Below are positions 1 to 8,611 of a stretch of DNA of 64,000 bases, in pieces; within the stretch, counting starts at the first letter, position 1; the number at the start of each line of letters is the position of its first letter. The DNA lies in NCBI GenBank assembly GCA_000980375.1, contig LARD01000006.1, positions 1-64,000 of the forward strand, read 5' to 3'. Origin of the DNA: Clostridium sp. K4410.MGS-306. GTDB taxonomy: Bacteria; Cyanobacteriota; Vampirovibrionia; Gastranaerophilales; Gastranaerophilaceae. The translations under genes were made by a program, and so were the position numbers. The notes beneath the pieces were generated by a model. That model did not search any database and was not told the origin of the DNA. It was given only the letters and a program-made list of their open reading frames with translations.

Positions 1-213
1 GTCAGAGCTAAAAGATGGTTAAAAGCAGAAATTAACAGACGTGAAGGTGTATTTAAGAATTTCAAAAAATTAAGCGGATTGATCTTTGGTCTTGCTATCC
101 TTCCATTCACTTGCGGTTTGTTAAACTGGGCATATCCAAAATTCATGAATAAATTCTTCCCAGAACTCTGTGATGCGAAACAACAGGCAAAAGCTGCAAA
201 GGAGGCTAAATAA
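1..213 (+). CDS. C-terminal end of an unknown membrane protein (partial)
   Basis: The window opens inside this gene. Frame 1 is open from the first base to TAA at 211-213, giving 70 residues. They contain one hydrophobic helix (around GLIFGLAILPFTCGLL) and end in a Lys/Ala-rich cytosolic-type tail. The stop overlaps the next start as TAATG, so the two genes are translationally coupled. The GGAGG at 201-205 that serves the next gene lies inside this one. The function is not recognisable from the fragment. The hydrophobic C-terminal layout recalls the protein at 38983-40401, but I cannot show homology by eye. Confidence 0.75.
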   Translation, partial: VRAKRWLKAEINRREGVFKNFKKLSGLIFGLAILPFTCGLLNWAYPKFMNKFFPELCDAKQQAKAAKEAK

Positions 214-998
214 TGAATATTAAGCCAATAAAAAATTCAGTATACAGAGCAGCAAATGCTACAGTTGATTATGCAAATAAAGTTACAAATAAGTTAATGG
301 AAAAAAACTTTGCGCATACTATGATGCCTGAAAATCCCACTGATGTTGCAAAGGCATTAGCTTTGGCTTCTACAACAACTAAAGATGCTGTTAATTGCTA
401 CTATTACACAACACAAAGTTATAACAATAAAGAAATACCTGAAGATAAAAGAAAATTTGTTGCTGGTATTGACCTTGCAAACGGTATTTTGAATGTAATT
501 ACACAGTTGACTTTAGGTTTGGTTGTCAACAAACAGTCTGACAAATTATTTGAAAAAATGTTTAAAGGCGGCATAGTTGCTAAACCTGAAAATATAGCTA
601 AATATAAACAAAAAGTAAATGCTCTTCTTCAGAAATCTAATTTAACAAAACATATTAGTTCTACAGAAGCAGAAATTAAAGATGCAATTAAGAAAACAAA
701 TAAAATTGCAAAAGGCGGCTTTGGTGTAATCGCAGTATTGATTGTGACACAAATCATCGCAAAACGTATGATTGTACCATTCTTGTCTACTCCTCTTGCA
801 GGTTTCTTTAAAAACTATCTTGATAAACGTGAACAAAAAAATGGTATAAAAACAGAAACTCCAGTCACTGTTGACAACCAACAATCTAAAGTTGATTCTA
901 AAAATGAACAAAAATCAATAGTCGTTATAAATAAAGATGAGTCTTCTGAACATAAGGCTTTTAAAGGTTTTGAAAGCATGTTGAATAAATCTCTTTAA
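213..998 (+). CDS. Hypothetical membrane protein
   Basis: This 261-residue protein has no family I recognise. It has a short soluble N-terminus, a hydrophobic segment near residues 84-105 and a second near 168-200, followed by a polar linker rich in Lys, Ser and Glu. Near the C-terminus is the short motif KAFKGFES, which resembles FxG motifs in other unknown proteins of this window. The ATG overlaps the upstream stop (TAATG) and is preceded by GGAGG at 201-205, so the start is well supported. It sits in a same-strand set with the preceding gene and the next one at 1022, probably one transcript. Confidence 0.75.
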   Translation: MNIKPIKNSVYRAANATVDYANKVTNKLMEKNFAHTMMPENPTDVAKALALASTTTKDAVNCYYYTTQSYNNKEIPEDKRKFVAGIDLANGILNVITQLTLGLVVNKQSDKLFEKMFKGGIVAKPENIAKYKQKVNALLQKSNLTKHISSTEAEIKDAIKKTNKIAKGGFGVIAVLIVTQIIAKRMIVPFLSTPLAGFFKNYLDKREQKNGIKTETPVTVDNQQSKVDSKNEQKSIVVINKDESSEHKAFKGFESMLNKSL

Positions 999-1021
999 AT
1001 AAGAAAAGAAAGGATTTTGTC

Positions 1022-1489
1022 ATGAGAATTAATAGTATACGTACAAGTTTCCCTGGCAATAATACATCTAAGCCAAAATCTTTTAAACAATTACAGTATG
1101 ATGAGGATGGTTTAAAAACTGTTCCTATGTCTTATTTTAATCATGAAAAAGTCATTAACGCTTTGCCTCAAGCTAAAGAAAAACTTGATGAAGATTCCTT
1201 TGTAAAAGCATTAATATATGCTAGAGATAACAAACCTGTTTTAACTTTATTTAATCCCTTGCCATCTGCGTATCATTCAAAAACTGTAGATATTACGGAT
1301 ATGATTGATTCTAGTTCAGACTCGCAGGAATTGAGCGAAAAAATTTACAATAGAGCTATGGAGATAGTTTGCAATAACGAGTTTGAAGAAGATAAAGATC
1401 CAGATGTCAGAGATGATGACGATTATGATTTTGATGACGATACACTCAGAGGCACTGGCTGGGATTTAACAGACGCATATATACCTTAA
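1022..1489 (+). CDS. Hypothetical acidic protein
   Basis: A soluble protein of 155 residues with no recognisable domain. The N-terminus (MRINSIRTSFPGNN) has the form seen in several unknown proteins here: a short amphipathic start and then an FxG motif. The last 40 residues are extremely acidic, with runs of Asp, and end in aromatic residues. An AAAGGA ribosome-binding site lies about 7 bases before the ATG. The 3' end overlaps the convergent permease gene by 4 bases. The Asp-rich tail could bind cations or be disordered; I cannot choose between these. Confidence 0.7.
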   Translation: MRINSIRTSFPGNNTSKPKSFKQLQYDEDGLKTVPMSYFNHEKVINALPQAKEKLDEDSFVKALIYARDNKPVLTLFNPLPSAYHSKTVDITDMIDSSSDSQELSEKIYNRAMEIVCNNEFEEDKDPDVRDDDDYDFDDDTLRGTGWDLTDAYIP

Positions 1490-2844
1490 TTCGTTTTAGC
1501 TCTTTGCCAAATATGAAATACAGGAATACCGGCGAGTGTGATAAGCAGTCCCGGTATTGTGTATAAAGGCTTATACACGGAAAGACATATTACAATATAG
1601 CTGGCAAGCACCAAAAATGTTATCGGGAAAAATGAATTTATCCTGAATTTTTTGTTTGCATGCGGAAACTTTTTTCTGTATACAAAAATACCAGCTGTAA
1701 CAAGGATATAAAAAAGCAAAGAGGCATAGATTACAAAATCTAAAAGCTCTGAATAATTGCCCCATAGTATTAGTATGCATATCCAGATACACTGTGCCCA
1801 TAGTGAATTTACAGGTACTTTTGTTTTTCTGTTGATTAGAGCAAGCGGTCTAAAAAAAGCTCTATCTTTTGCCATTTTATAATATACTCTAGAACCTGTT
1901 AAAATCATTCCGTTAGCGCATCCAAACGCAGAAATCATAATAATAACCGCAATTATATCCTTTCCAATTGTTCCGAATATTTCACTTATTGTTCTTGCTG
2001 CCACAATATCTTGAGGTGCTGTTTGTATTTCACTCAATGGTAAAACACCTAAATAAATCATATTCATAAGCAAATATAAAGAAACAACCAATGCTACTCC
2101 ATATACCAGTGCTTTTGGTATGTTTCTTTGCGGATGTTTTACCTCACCTGCAATAAAAGTAATATTGTTCCAGGTTATAGATGCAAATAATGCACCGACA
2201 ATGGCTACTGCCATAATATTTATTGTTTCGAATGAAAAATTGATACTCATATGTATGTTTGCTTGCAAAATATGAGCATTAAAGCCGAATAAAAGCCCTA
2301 TTATTACTATTGCCGCCATTGATATTACTTTAGTTACAGTGAAGATATTTTGTGTAACTACCCCGTATTTTATTCCCCTGGAATTAAGGTAGCTGAGAAA
2401 TATAACCGTTAAAATAGCGAACAATTGTTGTGTAGAAAAATGTATGCAACCAAAATTGAAAAGAATATTAGAGCTGCTTATACAGGGCACTATAAGTCCA
2501 AAAAACTTTGCAAATGCTACACAAACAGCGGCAATAGTACCTGTTTGTATAACAAGGAACAATGTCCAGCCGTATAAAAATGCTATTTTTTCACTAAAAA
2601 TCTTTTTTAAATATACATATTGTCCGCCTTCTTCCGTGATGTTTGCTGCAAGCTCACAAAGAGATAAACCTCCGCATAGTGTTATAAAACCTGCAATAAT
2701 CCAAATTACTATTAGTAATAGTCCTGAATTTACCTGCCTGGAGATATCAGCGGAAACTATAAATATGCCGCAACCTATCATTGAGCCGGCTACTATTGAT
2801 ATCGCATCTGTTAGGGAAAGTGTTCTTTTCAAATCTTGACTCAT
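1486..2844 (-). CDS. APC-family amino acid permease
   Basis: At 452 residues it matches the usual length of the amino acid-polyamine-organocation superfamily. About twelve hydrophobic segments are visible. The first carries the signature IVAGSMIGCGIFIVSADI, the unwound helix-1 region with the GxGIF motif that holds the substrate. It should import or exchange an amino acid across the inner membrane; the substrate cannot be read from the sequence. The gene starts about 30 bases downstream of the barrel-like gene at 2874-3650 and may share its transcript. It converges with the acidic protein gene, overlapping it by 4 bases. Confidence 0.9.
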   Translation of the reverse strand: MSQDLKRTLSLTDAISIVAGSMIGCGIFIVSADISRQVNSGLLLIVIWIIAGFITLCGGLSLCELAANITEEGGQYVYLKKIFSEKIAFLYGWTLFLVIQTGTIAAVCVAFAKFFGLIVPCISSSNILFNFGCIHFSTQQLFAILTVIFLSYLNSRGIKYGVVTQNIFTVTKVISMAAIVIIGLLFGFNAHILQANIHMSINFSFETINIMAVAIVGALFASITWNNITFIAGEVKHPQRNIPKALVYGVALVVSLYLLMNMIYLGVLPLSEIQTAPQDIVAARTISEIFGTIGKDIIAVIIMISAFGCANGMILTGSRVYYKMAKDRAFFRPLALINRKTKVPVNSLWAQCIWICILILWGNYSELLDFVIYASLLFYILVTAGIFVYRKKFPHANKKFRINSFFPITFLVLASYIVICLSVYKPLYTIPGLLITLAGIPVFHIWQRAKTN

Positions 2845-2873
2845 ATAATTAACATATTATAAAAGCTTAAAAT

Positions 2874-3650
2874 TTAAAACCCTATTCTAGCTGTTACACC
2901 GATTTCTTTATTTCTTGTTGAACCATAGACACCCATAGTAAGATTTGTGTTGTCTTTAAAAGTTTTTTTATAGTTAGCGTTAAATGCTGCGTCATCTTTA
3001 AAAATAGAAACACTGGCTCCTAAGGAGCTGTGCTTGTTTATTTTGTTGTAATAACCGGCATTGACACCAGGATTTTCTTTGTTGAGATAAGCGTTTCCAT
3101 ATATATTATTGTTTGGTGCTGAATAATTAAGGCTCATTTTTGCAGAATTGTTCAACGGTTCATATTCAATGCCGCCTTTTAGTTTTACGGCACCATTGTT
3201 GTAGCTTTTTTCAAGATTTGCACCTATTGATTTGTCAAAAACATCGATATTTGTGCCAAGTTTTAAATTGTTGCCTATTTCTTTTTGGGCTTCAACGCTG
3301 TCGAGGCTGACATCGTATTTGACACCTTTAAAAAAGTTTGATTTTTTCTGTACACCTGGTAAATCAGGTCTCATTACCGTATTAACAGCGTTTGGTTTCT
3401 TTTCCTTAATGTTTGCTTCTATTTGTTCATTTAGTAAAGTCGGGGTAGAGTTGGTTGGGTTTGTTTTGTTAATGTTAAAACTTTTTTTGCCTCTTACTTT
3501 ATCCCATAGCTGTGTTGCTGTTTCTTGCGCAGTTTCTGTTAAATTATTTATTTGCGTAGAATATTTTTCCTCGGTTGTACGAAGAATCACTCTATCAGCA
3601 TCAGTGTCTTTTAAAGTATTTACAAATTTTTCTATCTCTTTATCCGGCAT
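2874..3650 (-). CDS. Hypothetical protein with barrel-like beta-strand repeats
   Basis: This 258-residue protein has two parts. Residues 1 to about 105 are polar and charged with no signal peptide. The rest is a series of alternating polar/aromatic strands separated by Gly/Asn turns, ending in TARIGF with a terminal Phe, as outer-membrane beta-barrels do. Strands of the form GANLEKSYNNGAVKLKGG recur about every 12-20 residues. No Sec signal is visible at the N-terminus, so surface localisation is doubtful. The fold may be a soluble beta structure. Family not recognised. Confidence 0.65.
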   Translation of the reverse strand: MPDKEIEKFVNTLKDTDADRVILRTTEEKYSTQINNLTETAQETATQLWDKVRGKKSFNINKTNPTNSTPTLLNEQIEANIKEKKPNAVNTVMRPDLPGVQKKSNFFKGVKYDVSLDSVEAQKEIGNNLKLGTNIDVFDKSIGANLEKSYNNGAVKLKGGIEYEPLNNSAKMSLNYSAPNNNIYGNAYLNKENPGVNAGYYNKINKHSSLGASVSIFKDDAAFNANYKKTFKDNTNLTMGVYGSTRNKEIGVTARIGF

Positions 3651-3814
3651 ATTAACCCTCTTGTATATATAAAGTATATATTATTCTTAAAATTGCTAAT
3701 CTTTTGTCTGAATTTTGTATATGTAAAATTTTTGTAACGTTTTAAATGAAAATGCTAAAGTTTACTCTTGTTATTCCGTAAATATATTTGTAGTTAATAA
3801 ATTCAGGGAAAAAA

Positions 3815-5623
3815 ATGGATATACGCGTTCAAAATGGAGAAAATCTATCTTTAGTAATCAAAAATGCACTAATAAAAGAAGGTGCTGCTGATTCTGAATT
3901 TAAAAAAATCAGCATTTGGAATCAAATACTGGATTTAGTCGATCAACAAAATGCTGAAAATAAAGCAAACGGTAAAAAAGCAATATATGAAGGCGCTAAT
4001 GACAGAACTTCTGACAATTGGTCACAAAATTACAGGGTACTGGCCGGCAGTGACTTGACTTTTTCAGATGAAATTTGGAATCAGATTAGAGCTATTGTGG
4101 GGTTAAAATCTTCGGTCCCAAAAGATAAGCCAGAAGCTTTAAACAATCCGCTTGATGCTCCGGTTTCTCCATTTAAAATATATGACACTTCTCCTGCCCT
4201 ACAGGAGTTAAGCTTACCAAAAATCAATATTAAAACTAATGGTATGCAGCTAGGAGATAATTCATCTTCTGCATCGATAAAGCATGCTTCAAAAAATCCT
4301 GATTTGTTACCAACTCCGTCTACTCCTCAAAATCCATCCGAGAATATTGAGGAAGCGAATAATATTGTTTTACCTGATATGTCCCCTATTGACTCAAAAA
4401 GTACAGCCAAGACTGATATCCCTACTCAAAATGTCGACGTAGATAAGCCAACAGATGTTCTTCCATCAGGTGCTATTGTATATAAAGACGGTTCTATAAA
4501 ATATGGTGAAGATATTTATTCAATAGATGAAAATGGCATGGAAACACTTAAAACTAAATACGGTACTTATAAAGCTACCAATATGATGAACAGAGATATT
4601 ATCGCAAATGTACGAGCAAAAATCTTTGGTTATCATGCTACAAGTCTTCCTAATTTGTATTTAAAAGACAATCAATATTATAAGTGGGATGAAGATAGTA
4701 AAAGCTATGTAAAAGCCAATGTGGAAACGCAAGAAACAAGACAAGCAAGGTTAAGGGCCGAAAATAGACGTAAAGAAGAAATCCAAAAACTTAAAGCTAC
4801 TACAGCAGATGGTGTTTTGGGGAACTTTTCTCAAGATGGAAAAGGTGATTGCTGGCTTATAAGTGCTTTAAAAGCTCTCAACAACTCAGAAAAAGGTAAA
4901 GATATTATAAAGAGTTGTCTTTCTGCTGATAATGCAGGTAATATAACCGTTAATTTAAAAGGTGTTGATAAAACTTATACCATAACAAATGACGAAATAA
5001 ATGCAGCTATTGACTCTGAAAATTCTGCATTAGGTGATAAAGATGCTATCGCAATAGAGCTGGCTTTTGAAAAACATATAAAATCAGCTATTGATTCTAA
5101 AAAGACTAATTCAAACATGGATAGCATAAATGCTGGCCGCTATTCAATGGGTGATGATTATCTGTATGGCGGGCGTCCCAAAGTTGCTATTGAAACTTTA
5201 ACCGGCCTTAATGTATCGACAATAAGCCGTTCTAAAGATAAAAATATTGTTGTTCAAGACCATGTCGCACTTTTAAAAGGCATGAATGAAGATACATTAA
5301 AACCATTTATGGATAATAAGGACTATACAATAATAGTATCTGTTGACGGCGCTGATGAAAAAAGAAAAGATTTGGCTCACGGATTTGCTTTCAAAGGGTA
5401 TGATGAAAACTTTGTATATTTGGAAGATACATACCTTAATGATGATGGTAGTGCAAAAATAACTAAGATGAAAAAGGACGATTTCTATTCAAGACTTTTA
5501 GAATTCAGCTATACAGACCTGTCAAAACCGTTAGATAAAGCTAATAATTCTTTGATGTATTCACCCAAAATCACTCAAACAAAAGAAGTTGAGCAATATT
5601 TAAAGAACAAAGATAACAATTGA
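3815..5623 (+). CDS. Calpain-like (C2) cysteine protease domain protein
   Basis: A 602-residue protein. The catalytic Cys motif GKGDCWLISAL places Cys at about residue 346 and the oxyanion Gln at about 340. His at about 522 (AHGFAFKGYDEN) is followed by a strand LEDTYL in the position where calpains carry Asn. These match the papain-like calpain core. The first 110 residues form a separate helical module (two WNQI segments), followed by a Pro/Ser-rich linker and a beta-rich segment. There is no signal peptide or transmembrane helix. An AGGGA ribosome-binding site precedes the ATG, and a strong hairpin terminator follows. The substrate is unknown. Bacterial calpain-like proteins are often secreted or regulatory, but the export route here is not visible. 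Confidence 0.8.
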   Translation: MDIRVQNGENLSLVIKNALIKEGAADSEFKKISIWNQILDLVDQQNAENKANGKKAIYEGANDRTSDNWSQNYRVLAGSDLTFSDEIWNQIRAIVGLKSSVPKDKPEALNNPLDAPVSPFKIYDTSPALQELSLPKINIKTNGMQLGDNSSSASIKHASKNPDLLPTPSTPQNPSENIEEANNIVLPDMSPIDSKSTAKTDIPTQNVDVDKPTDVLPSGAIVYKDGSIKYGEDIYSIDENGMETLKTKYGTYKATNMMNRDIIANVRAKIFGYHATSLPNLYLKDNQYYKWDEDSKSYVKANVETQETRQARLRAENRRKEEIQKLKATTADGVLGNFSQDGKGDCWLISALKALNNSEKGKDIIKSCLSADNAGNITVNLKGVDKTYTITNDEINAAIDSENSALGDKDAIAIELAFEKHIKSAIDSKKTNSNMDSINAGRYSMGDDYLYGGRPKVAIETLTGLNVSTISRSKDKNIVVQDHVALLKGMNEDTLKPFMDNKDYTIIVSVDGADEKRKDLAHGFAFKGYDENFVYLEDTYLNDDGSAKITKMKKDDFYSRLLEFSYTDLSKPLDKANNSLMYSPKITQTKEVEQYLKNKDNN

Positions 5624-5638
5624 TTATTTTAAAACTAA

Positions 5639-5668
5639 AAAACCTTCGCAAATGCGAAGGTTTTAAAA
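5639..5668. terminator. Bidirectional intrinsic terminator
   Basis: The arms AACCTTCGCA (5641-5650) and TGCGAAGGTT (5653-5662) pair perfectly. They are followed by a T-rich run on the plus strand and preceded by an A-rich run, so the hairpin can terminate both the protease gene and the minus-strand tRNA-Ser. Confidence 0.85.
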
Positions 5669-5669
5669 T

Positions 5670-5757
5670 AGGAGGAGGTGGGATTCGAACCCACGGTACG
5701 CTACAAACGTACGACAGTTTTCAAGACTGCTCCAATCAACCGCTCTGGCACTCCTCC
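5670..5757 (-). tRNA. tRNA-Ser(UGA)
   Basis: On the minus strand the acceptor GGAGGAG pairs with CTCCTCC. The anticodon arm GCAGT-CTTGAAA-ACTGT carries anticodon TGA, and a long variable arm (GTACG/CGTAC) is typical of class II tRNA-Ser. The T arm is GTGGG-TTCGAAT-CCCAC. The base after the acceptor reads T, an unusual discriminator for tRNA-Ser, where G is normal. CCA is not encoded. Confidence 0.93.
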
Positions 5758-5847
5758 AATGAGTTAGATTTTATATTGATTAGAGTAAGATTATATTAAT
5801 AAAAAAATAATAAATTGTAAAGCCTTTTCTTACTAAAAAATTTTAAG

Positions 5848-5875
5848 TTGCATGAAAAAATTTATATGCTATAAA
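5848..5875 (+). promoter_or_regulatory. Probable sigma70 promoter of tRNA-Arg(UCU)
   Basis: TTGCAT at 5848-5853 and TATAAA at 5870-5875 are separated by 16 bases, and the tRNA begins about 30 bases further on. Position and spacing fit a housekeeping promoter. AT-richness makes chance matches common. Confidence 0.45.
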
Positions 5876-5904
5876 TAAAGTATAGATTGAATATTTTATT
5901 AAAT

Positions 5905-5978
<74 letters not shown>

Positions 5979-6049
5979 TTTTTCTTGACAAATTTCAGAA
6001 GATGAAGCGTCTTATTGTTTGCATATTCTAATGCCGTAATCGGAGTGGT

Positions 6050-6706
6050 ATGTTTAATATTGAAACTTTCAATTTTTCAAATAAAGATTTCGATAATTGG
6101 AATAACTTATTTGACTATCATAGTGTTTATATATTGGAAAATGGAAAAGATGCCTATGTTGGTGAATCTAATGATTTTATAAGACGAGCAAAAGTGCATG
6201 ACTCTGACTCTCTTAAAAATAAATTGAAAAAGTACTTTTTTAAAAGAATGCATGTAATTACCGGGAAATTAGCAGAAGAGACCCCATCAAAACATTATGA
6301 AAATTTGCTGATTAAGTTAATGAAAGTTGATAAAAATTTCAATGTTGTTAATGGTAATGATGGGCAAAACACTCATTATTACAGAAAAAATATATTTGAA
6401 TTATACTTTGATGATTTGTGGTTTAAGCTTGAGCAAAAAGGGTTGGTAAGGTCTCATGATTTTAACTCAATTCTTAACTCAAATTTGTTTAAATATTCGC
6501 CATTTACAACATTAACCCAAGAGCAACAAAAGACTTTAACAAGTATTATCCATACATTAGATTCTTGTGAAACAGAGCCACACAAAGAAAATTATAAAAA
6601 CAGACCAATTTTTATTAATGGTGACGCTGGAACAGGAAAAACTGTTGTGGCAATATCTTTATTCTATTTCTTGAGAAATAATGAACGATATAAAGACAAA
6701 AAATAG
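6050..6706 (+). CDS. GIY-YIG / DUF2075 ATPase, N-terminal part (frameshifted)
   Basis: This is the first part of a gene split by a frame change. Residues 22-50 form a GIY-YIG-type nuclease start: SVYILENGKDAYVGESNDF and then RRAKVH. Residues 190-200 carry a Walker A motif, GDAGTGKT. The frame ends at TAG 6704-6706, directly after six A residues at 6698-6703. In the -1 frame the protein continues without a gap (IGLVYANPSIRAEIQ and on). Together the pieces make about 540 residues, the layout of GIY-YIG plus DUF2075 helicase-like proteins often found in defence or mobile regions. GGAG precedes the ATG. Inactivation, a sequencing indel or programmed slippage are all possible. Confidence 0.75.
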   Translation: MFNIETFNFSNKDFDNWNNLFDYHSVYILENGKDAYVGESNDFIRRAKVHDSDSLKNKLKKYFFKRMHVITGKLAEETPSKHYENLLIKLMKVDKNFNVVNGNDGQNTHYYRKNIFELYFDDLWFKLEQKGLVRSHDFNSILNSNLFKYSPFTTLTQEQQKTLTSIIHTLDSCETEPHKENYKNRPIFINGDAGTGKTVVAISLFYFLRNNERYKDKK

Positions 6707-7674
6707 GACTTGTTTATGCAAATCCATCAATTCGTGCAGAAATACAGGAAGTTTTTAAAAACATTAAAGGGTTGAGTAAAAATGATGTTATTTCTCCAAT
6801 CTGTTTATCAAAAGAACATTATGATATTATTATTTGCGATGAAGCACAAAGGCTAAGGCATAATAAAAACCTTGGATTGTTTACTAAGTTTTTTAAGGAA
6901 GGTAATTCAAGATTAGGCTTGGATTCTAATAACGACGAACTTGATTGGATATTAACAAATTCTGATTGTCAGATTCTATTTTACGATTCAAAACAGATTA
7001 CAAGCCCTTGTGATATACCCCAAAAAAGTTTTGAATCAAGACTTCAATATGATCCCAAACGTGGAATCCGTCCTATAAAACTTAATGAACAAATGCGTAT
7101 TATGGCGGGAAATAACTATGTGCCTTATATTTATGACATATTATTTCAAAAAACAGTAGAATCTAAAATATTTGACAACTATGAGTTTAAACTCTTTGAT
7201 TCATTTAAAGATATGGCGAAACTTATTGCAGAAAAAGAGCAGACCGTTGGACTTTGCAGATATTGCAGCGGCTATGACTGGGAATGGAAGGCTAAGAATA
7301 ATAATCGTCTAGCAGATATTACTTTAGATGGTATAGATATACAATGGAATAAACAAACTGCTGGGTGGTTAAGAAATCCTGATGCTAGTAAAGAAATGGG
7401 CAGCATATATACTTTGCCGGGCGTAGATTTAAATTATGCTGCAGTTGTTATTGGACCTAGCTTATACTTTGATAAAAGTGAAAATAAAATAAAACTGGAC
7501 CGTAATAAGTTTTTTGATAACAAACTAAAAAAAGGGGTAAATGATGATGACCTCTTAAAATATGTTCTTAATACATACGCTGTTTTCCTGACAAGAGGCA
7601 TCAAAGGAACATTTGTTTATGTTTGTGATGAAAATCTTAGAGATTATTTTAAAAAATTTATTCCACTTGCATAA
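6703..7674 (+). pseudogene. GIY-YIG / DUF2075 ATPase, C-terminal part
   Basis: This continues the protein above in the -1 frame; the homologous reading resumes at ATA 6703, and the first in-frame start-like codon is TTG at 6772. IIICDEAQRLRHNKN is the Walker B/DEAx box. The DUF2075 core follows, with LNEQMRI, and near the end LTRGIKGTFVYVCDENLRDY, the conserved superfamily I-like motif VI region (LTRxxKG). The C-terminus is complete, so the only visible damage to the whole gene is one missing base. On its own this fragment lacks the P-loop and would not bind ATP. Confidence 0.75.
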
Positions 7675-7750
7675 AATATATACCTGGCTGTCTTGTTCAT
7701 CGGGTAATAGATTCTTATATTTGAATCTTTAATATTATCTCATTAATGTT

Positions 7751-8287
7751 TTGCTTTCTCTAAATTGTGTGTATGCTGAGGATTTTACTGCAGATAATAC
7801 ACAGAACCTTATGGATGCACTGTCAAAAGCTAATTCTATGCCAAATGAATCTCATAAAATTGATATTACCAATGACGTGTCTTTATCTTCAGCCGTGACA
7901 GAGGCTGTCAGCATCGAACTGAATGGAAGTAATATTGATGACCATAATGTTTTATCACTTGATGGGTATATTTTTACTTTTAACGGTGCAGTGAAAAGCT
8001 CAAAAATTGCTGATTTGGATATTCAATCTGACAAGCAGGGCAGTGGGATTGTTGTAAATAATCAAACTTTTACAATTGATAGCTCAAACTTTTACGGGAA
8101 TTCATTCAACGATAATAATGCAATAATCACTAGCAACAGTGGTAGCCTTGATATCATAAATTCTTCATTTAAAAATAATACTGGCTGGAGTGGCGGTGCC
8201 ATAGCTAATAAAGGTACCGGCAGTTTAAATATGGAAAAATCTACAGTATCACAAAATAAAGCCTATGAGGGTGGGGGCTTTACATAG
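7751..8287 (+). pseudogene. Pmp-like autotransporter passenger, first fragment
   Basis: The fragment reads LSLNCVYAED at its start, which looks like the end of a Sec signal peptide with cleavage after VYA. No proper ATG and n-region lie in frame: the only ATG nearby (7746) is out of frame, and a stop at 7730-7732 precedes it. The body shows polymorphic-membrane-protein-type repeats (NNTGWSGGAIANKGTGSLN). The frame stops at TAG 8285-8287, just after a run of five G. Adding one G restores the reading into the next stretch. The N-terminus is therefore also damaged or mis-sequenced. Confidence 0.65.
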
Positions 8288-8611
8288 TTAGCGGAACTAC
8301 AGAAATTTCAGATACAAATATCACGGAAAATAACTCTACTTATCGTGGTGGAGGAATATATTTTGCAAATGGTACAGGTAGTATCAAAAATTCAATATTG
8401 TCCAATAACACAGCAAGTATTCAAGGTGGTGCTTCATATATTAACGGAGGCACCCTAAATACACAGATTCTATAATAAATGAAAATATTGCATCTATGGG
8501 TGGTGGTGCTTTGTTTATCAATAGCGGTGATGTCACTTTAAATAATACAAGTTTTGATAAAAATTCTGTTACCAGTGGCTCTCTTGGGGAAGCAATAAAT
8601 AACGCAGGGGT
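8288..8611 (+). pseudogene. Pmp-like autotransporter passenger, middle fragment in two frames
   Basis: No single frame covers this stretch, but the repeat protein is readable by switching frames. The first part reads VSGTTEISDTNITENN and on to YRGGGIYFANGTG, ending at TAA 8473-8475. The second reads DSIINENIASMGGGALFINS, ending at TGA 8613-8615. Inserting one base near 8458-8463 and one G in the G run at 8607-8610 joins both to the downstream frame. The GGA(L/I/S) repeats are the same family as on either side. Confidence 0.7.

Noticed and set aside
3232..3672. Plus-strand frame of 146 codons over the barrel-like gene
   Set aside because: It mirrors the minus-strand gene, with hydrophobic composition from antisense codons and no ribosome-binding site.
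8272..8611. Poly-G phase variation of the autotransporter
   Set aside because: The G runs are only 4-5 long, shorter than normal slippage tracts. Kept only as one option in the frame-change finding.
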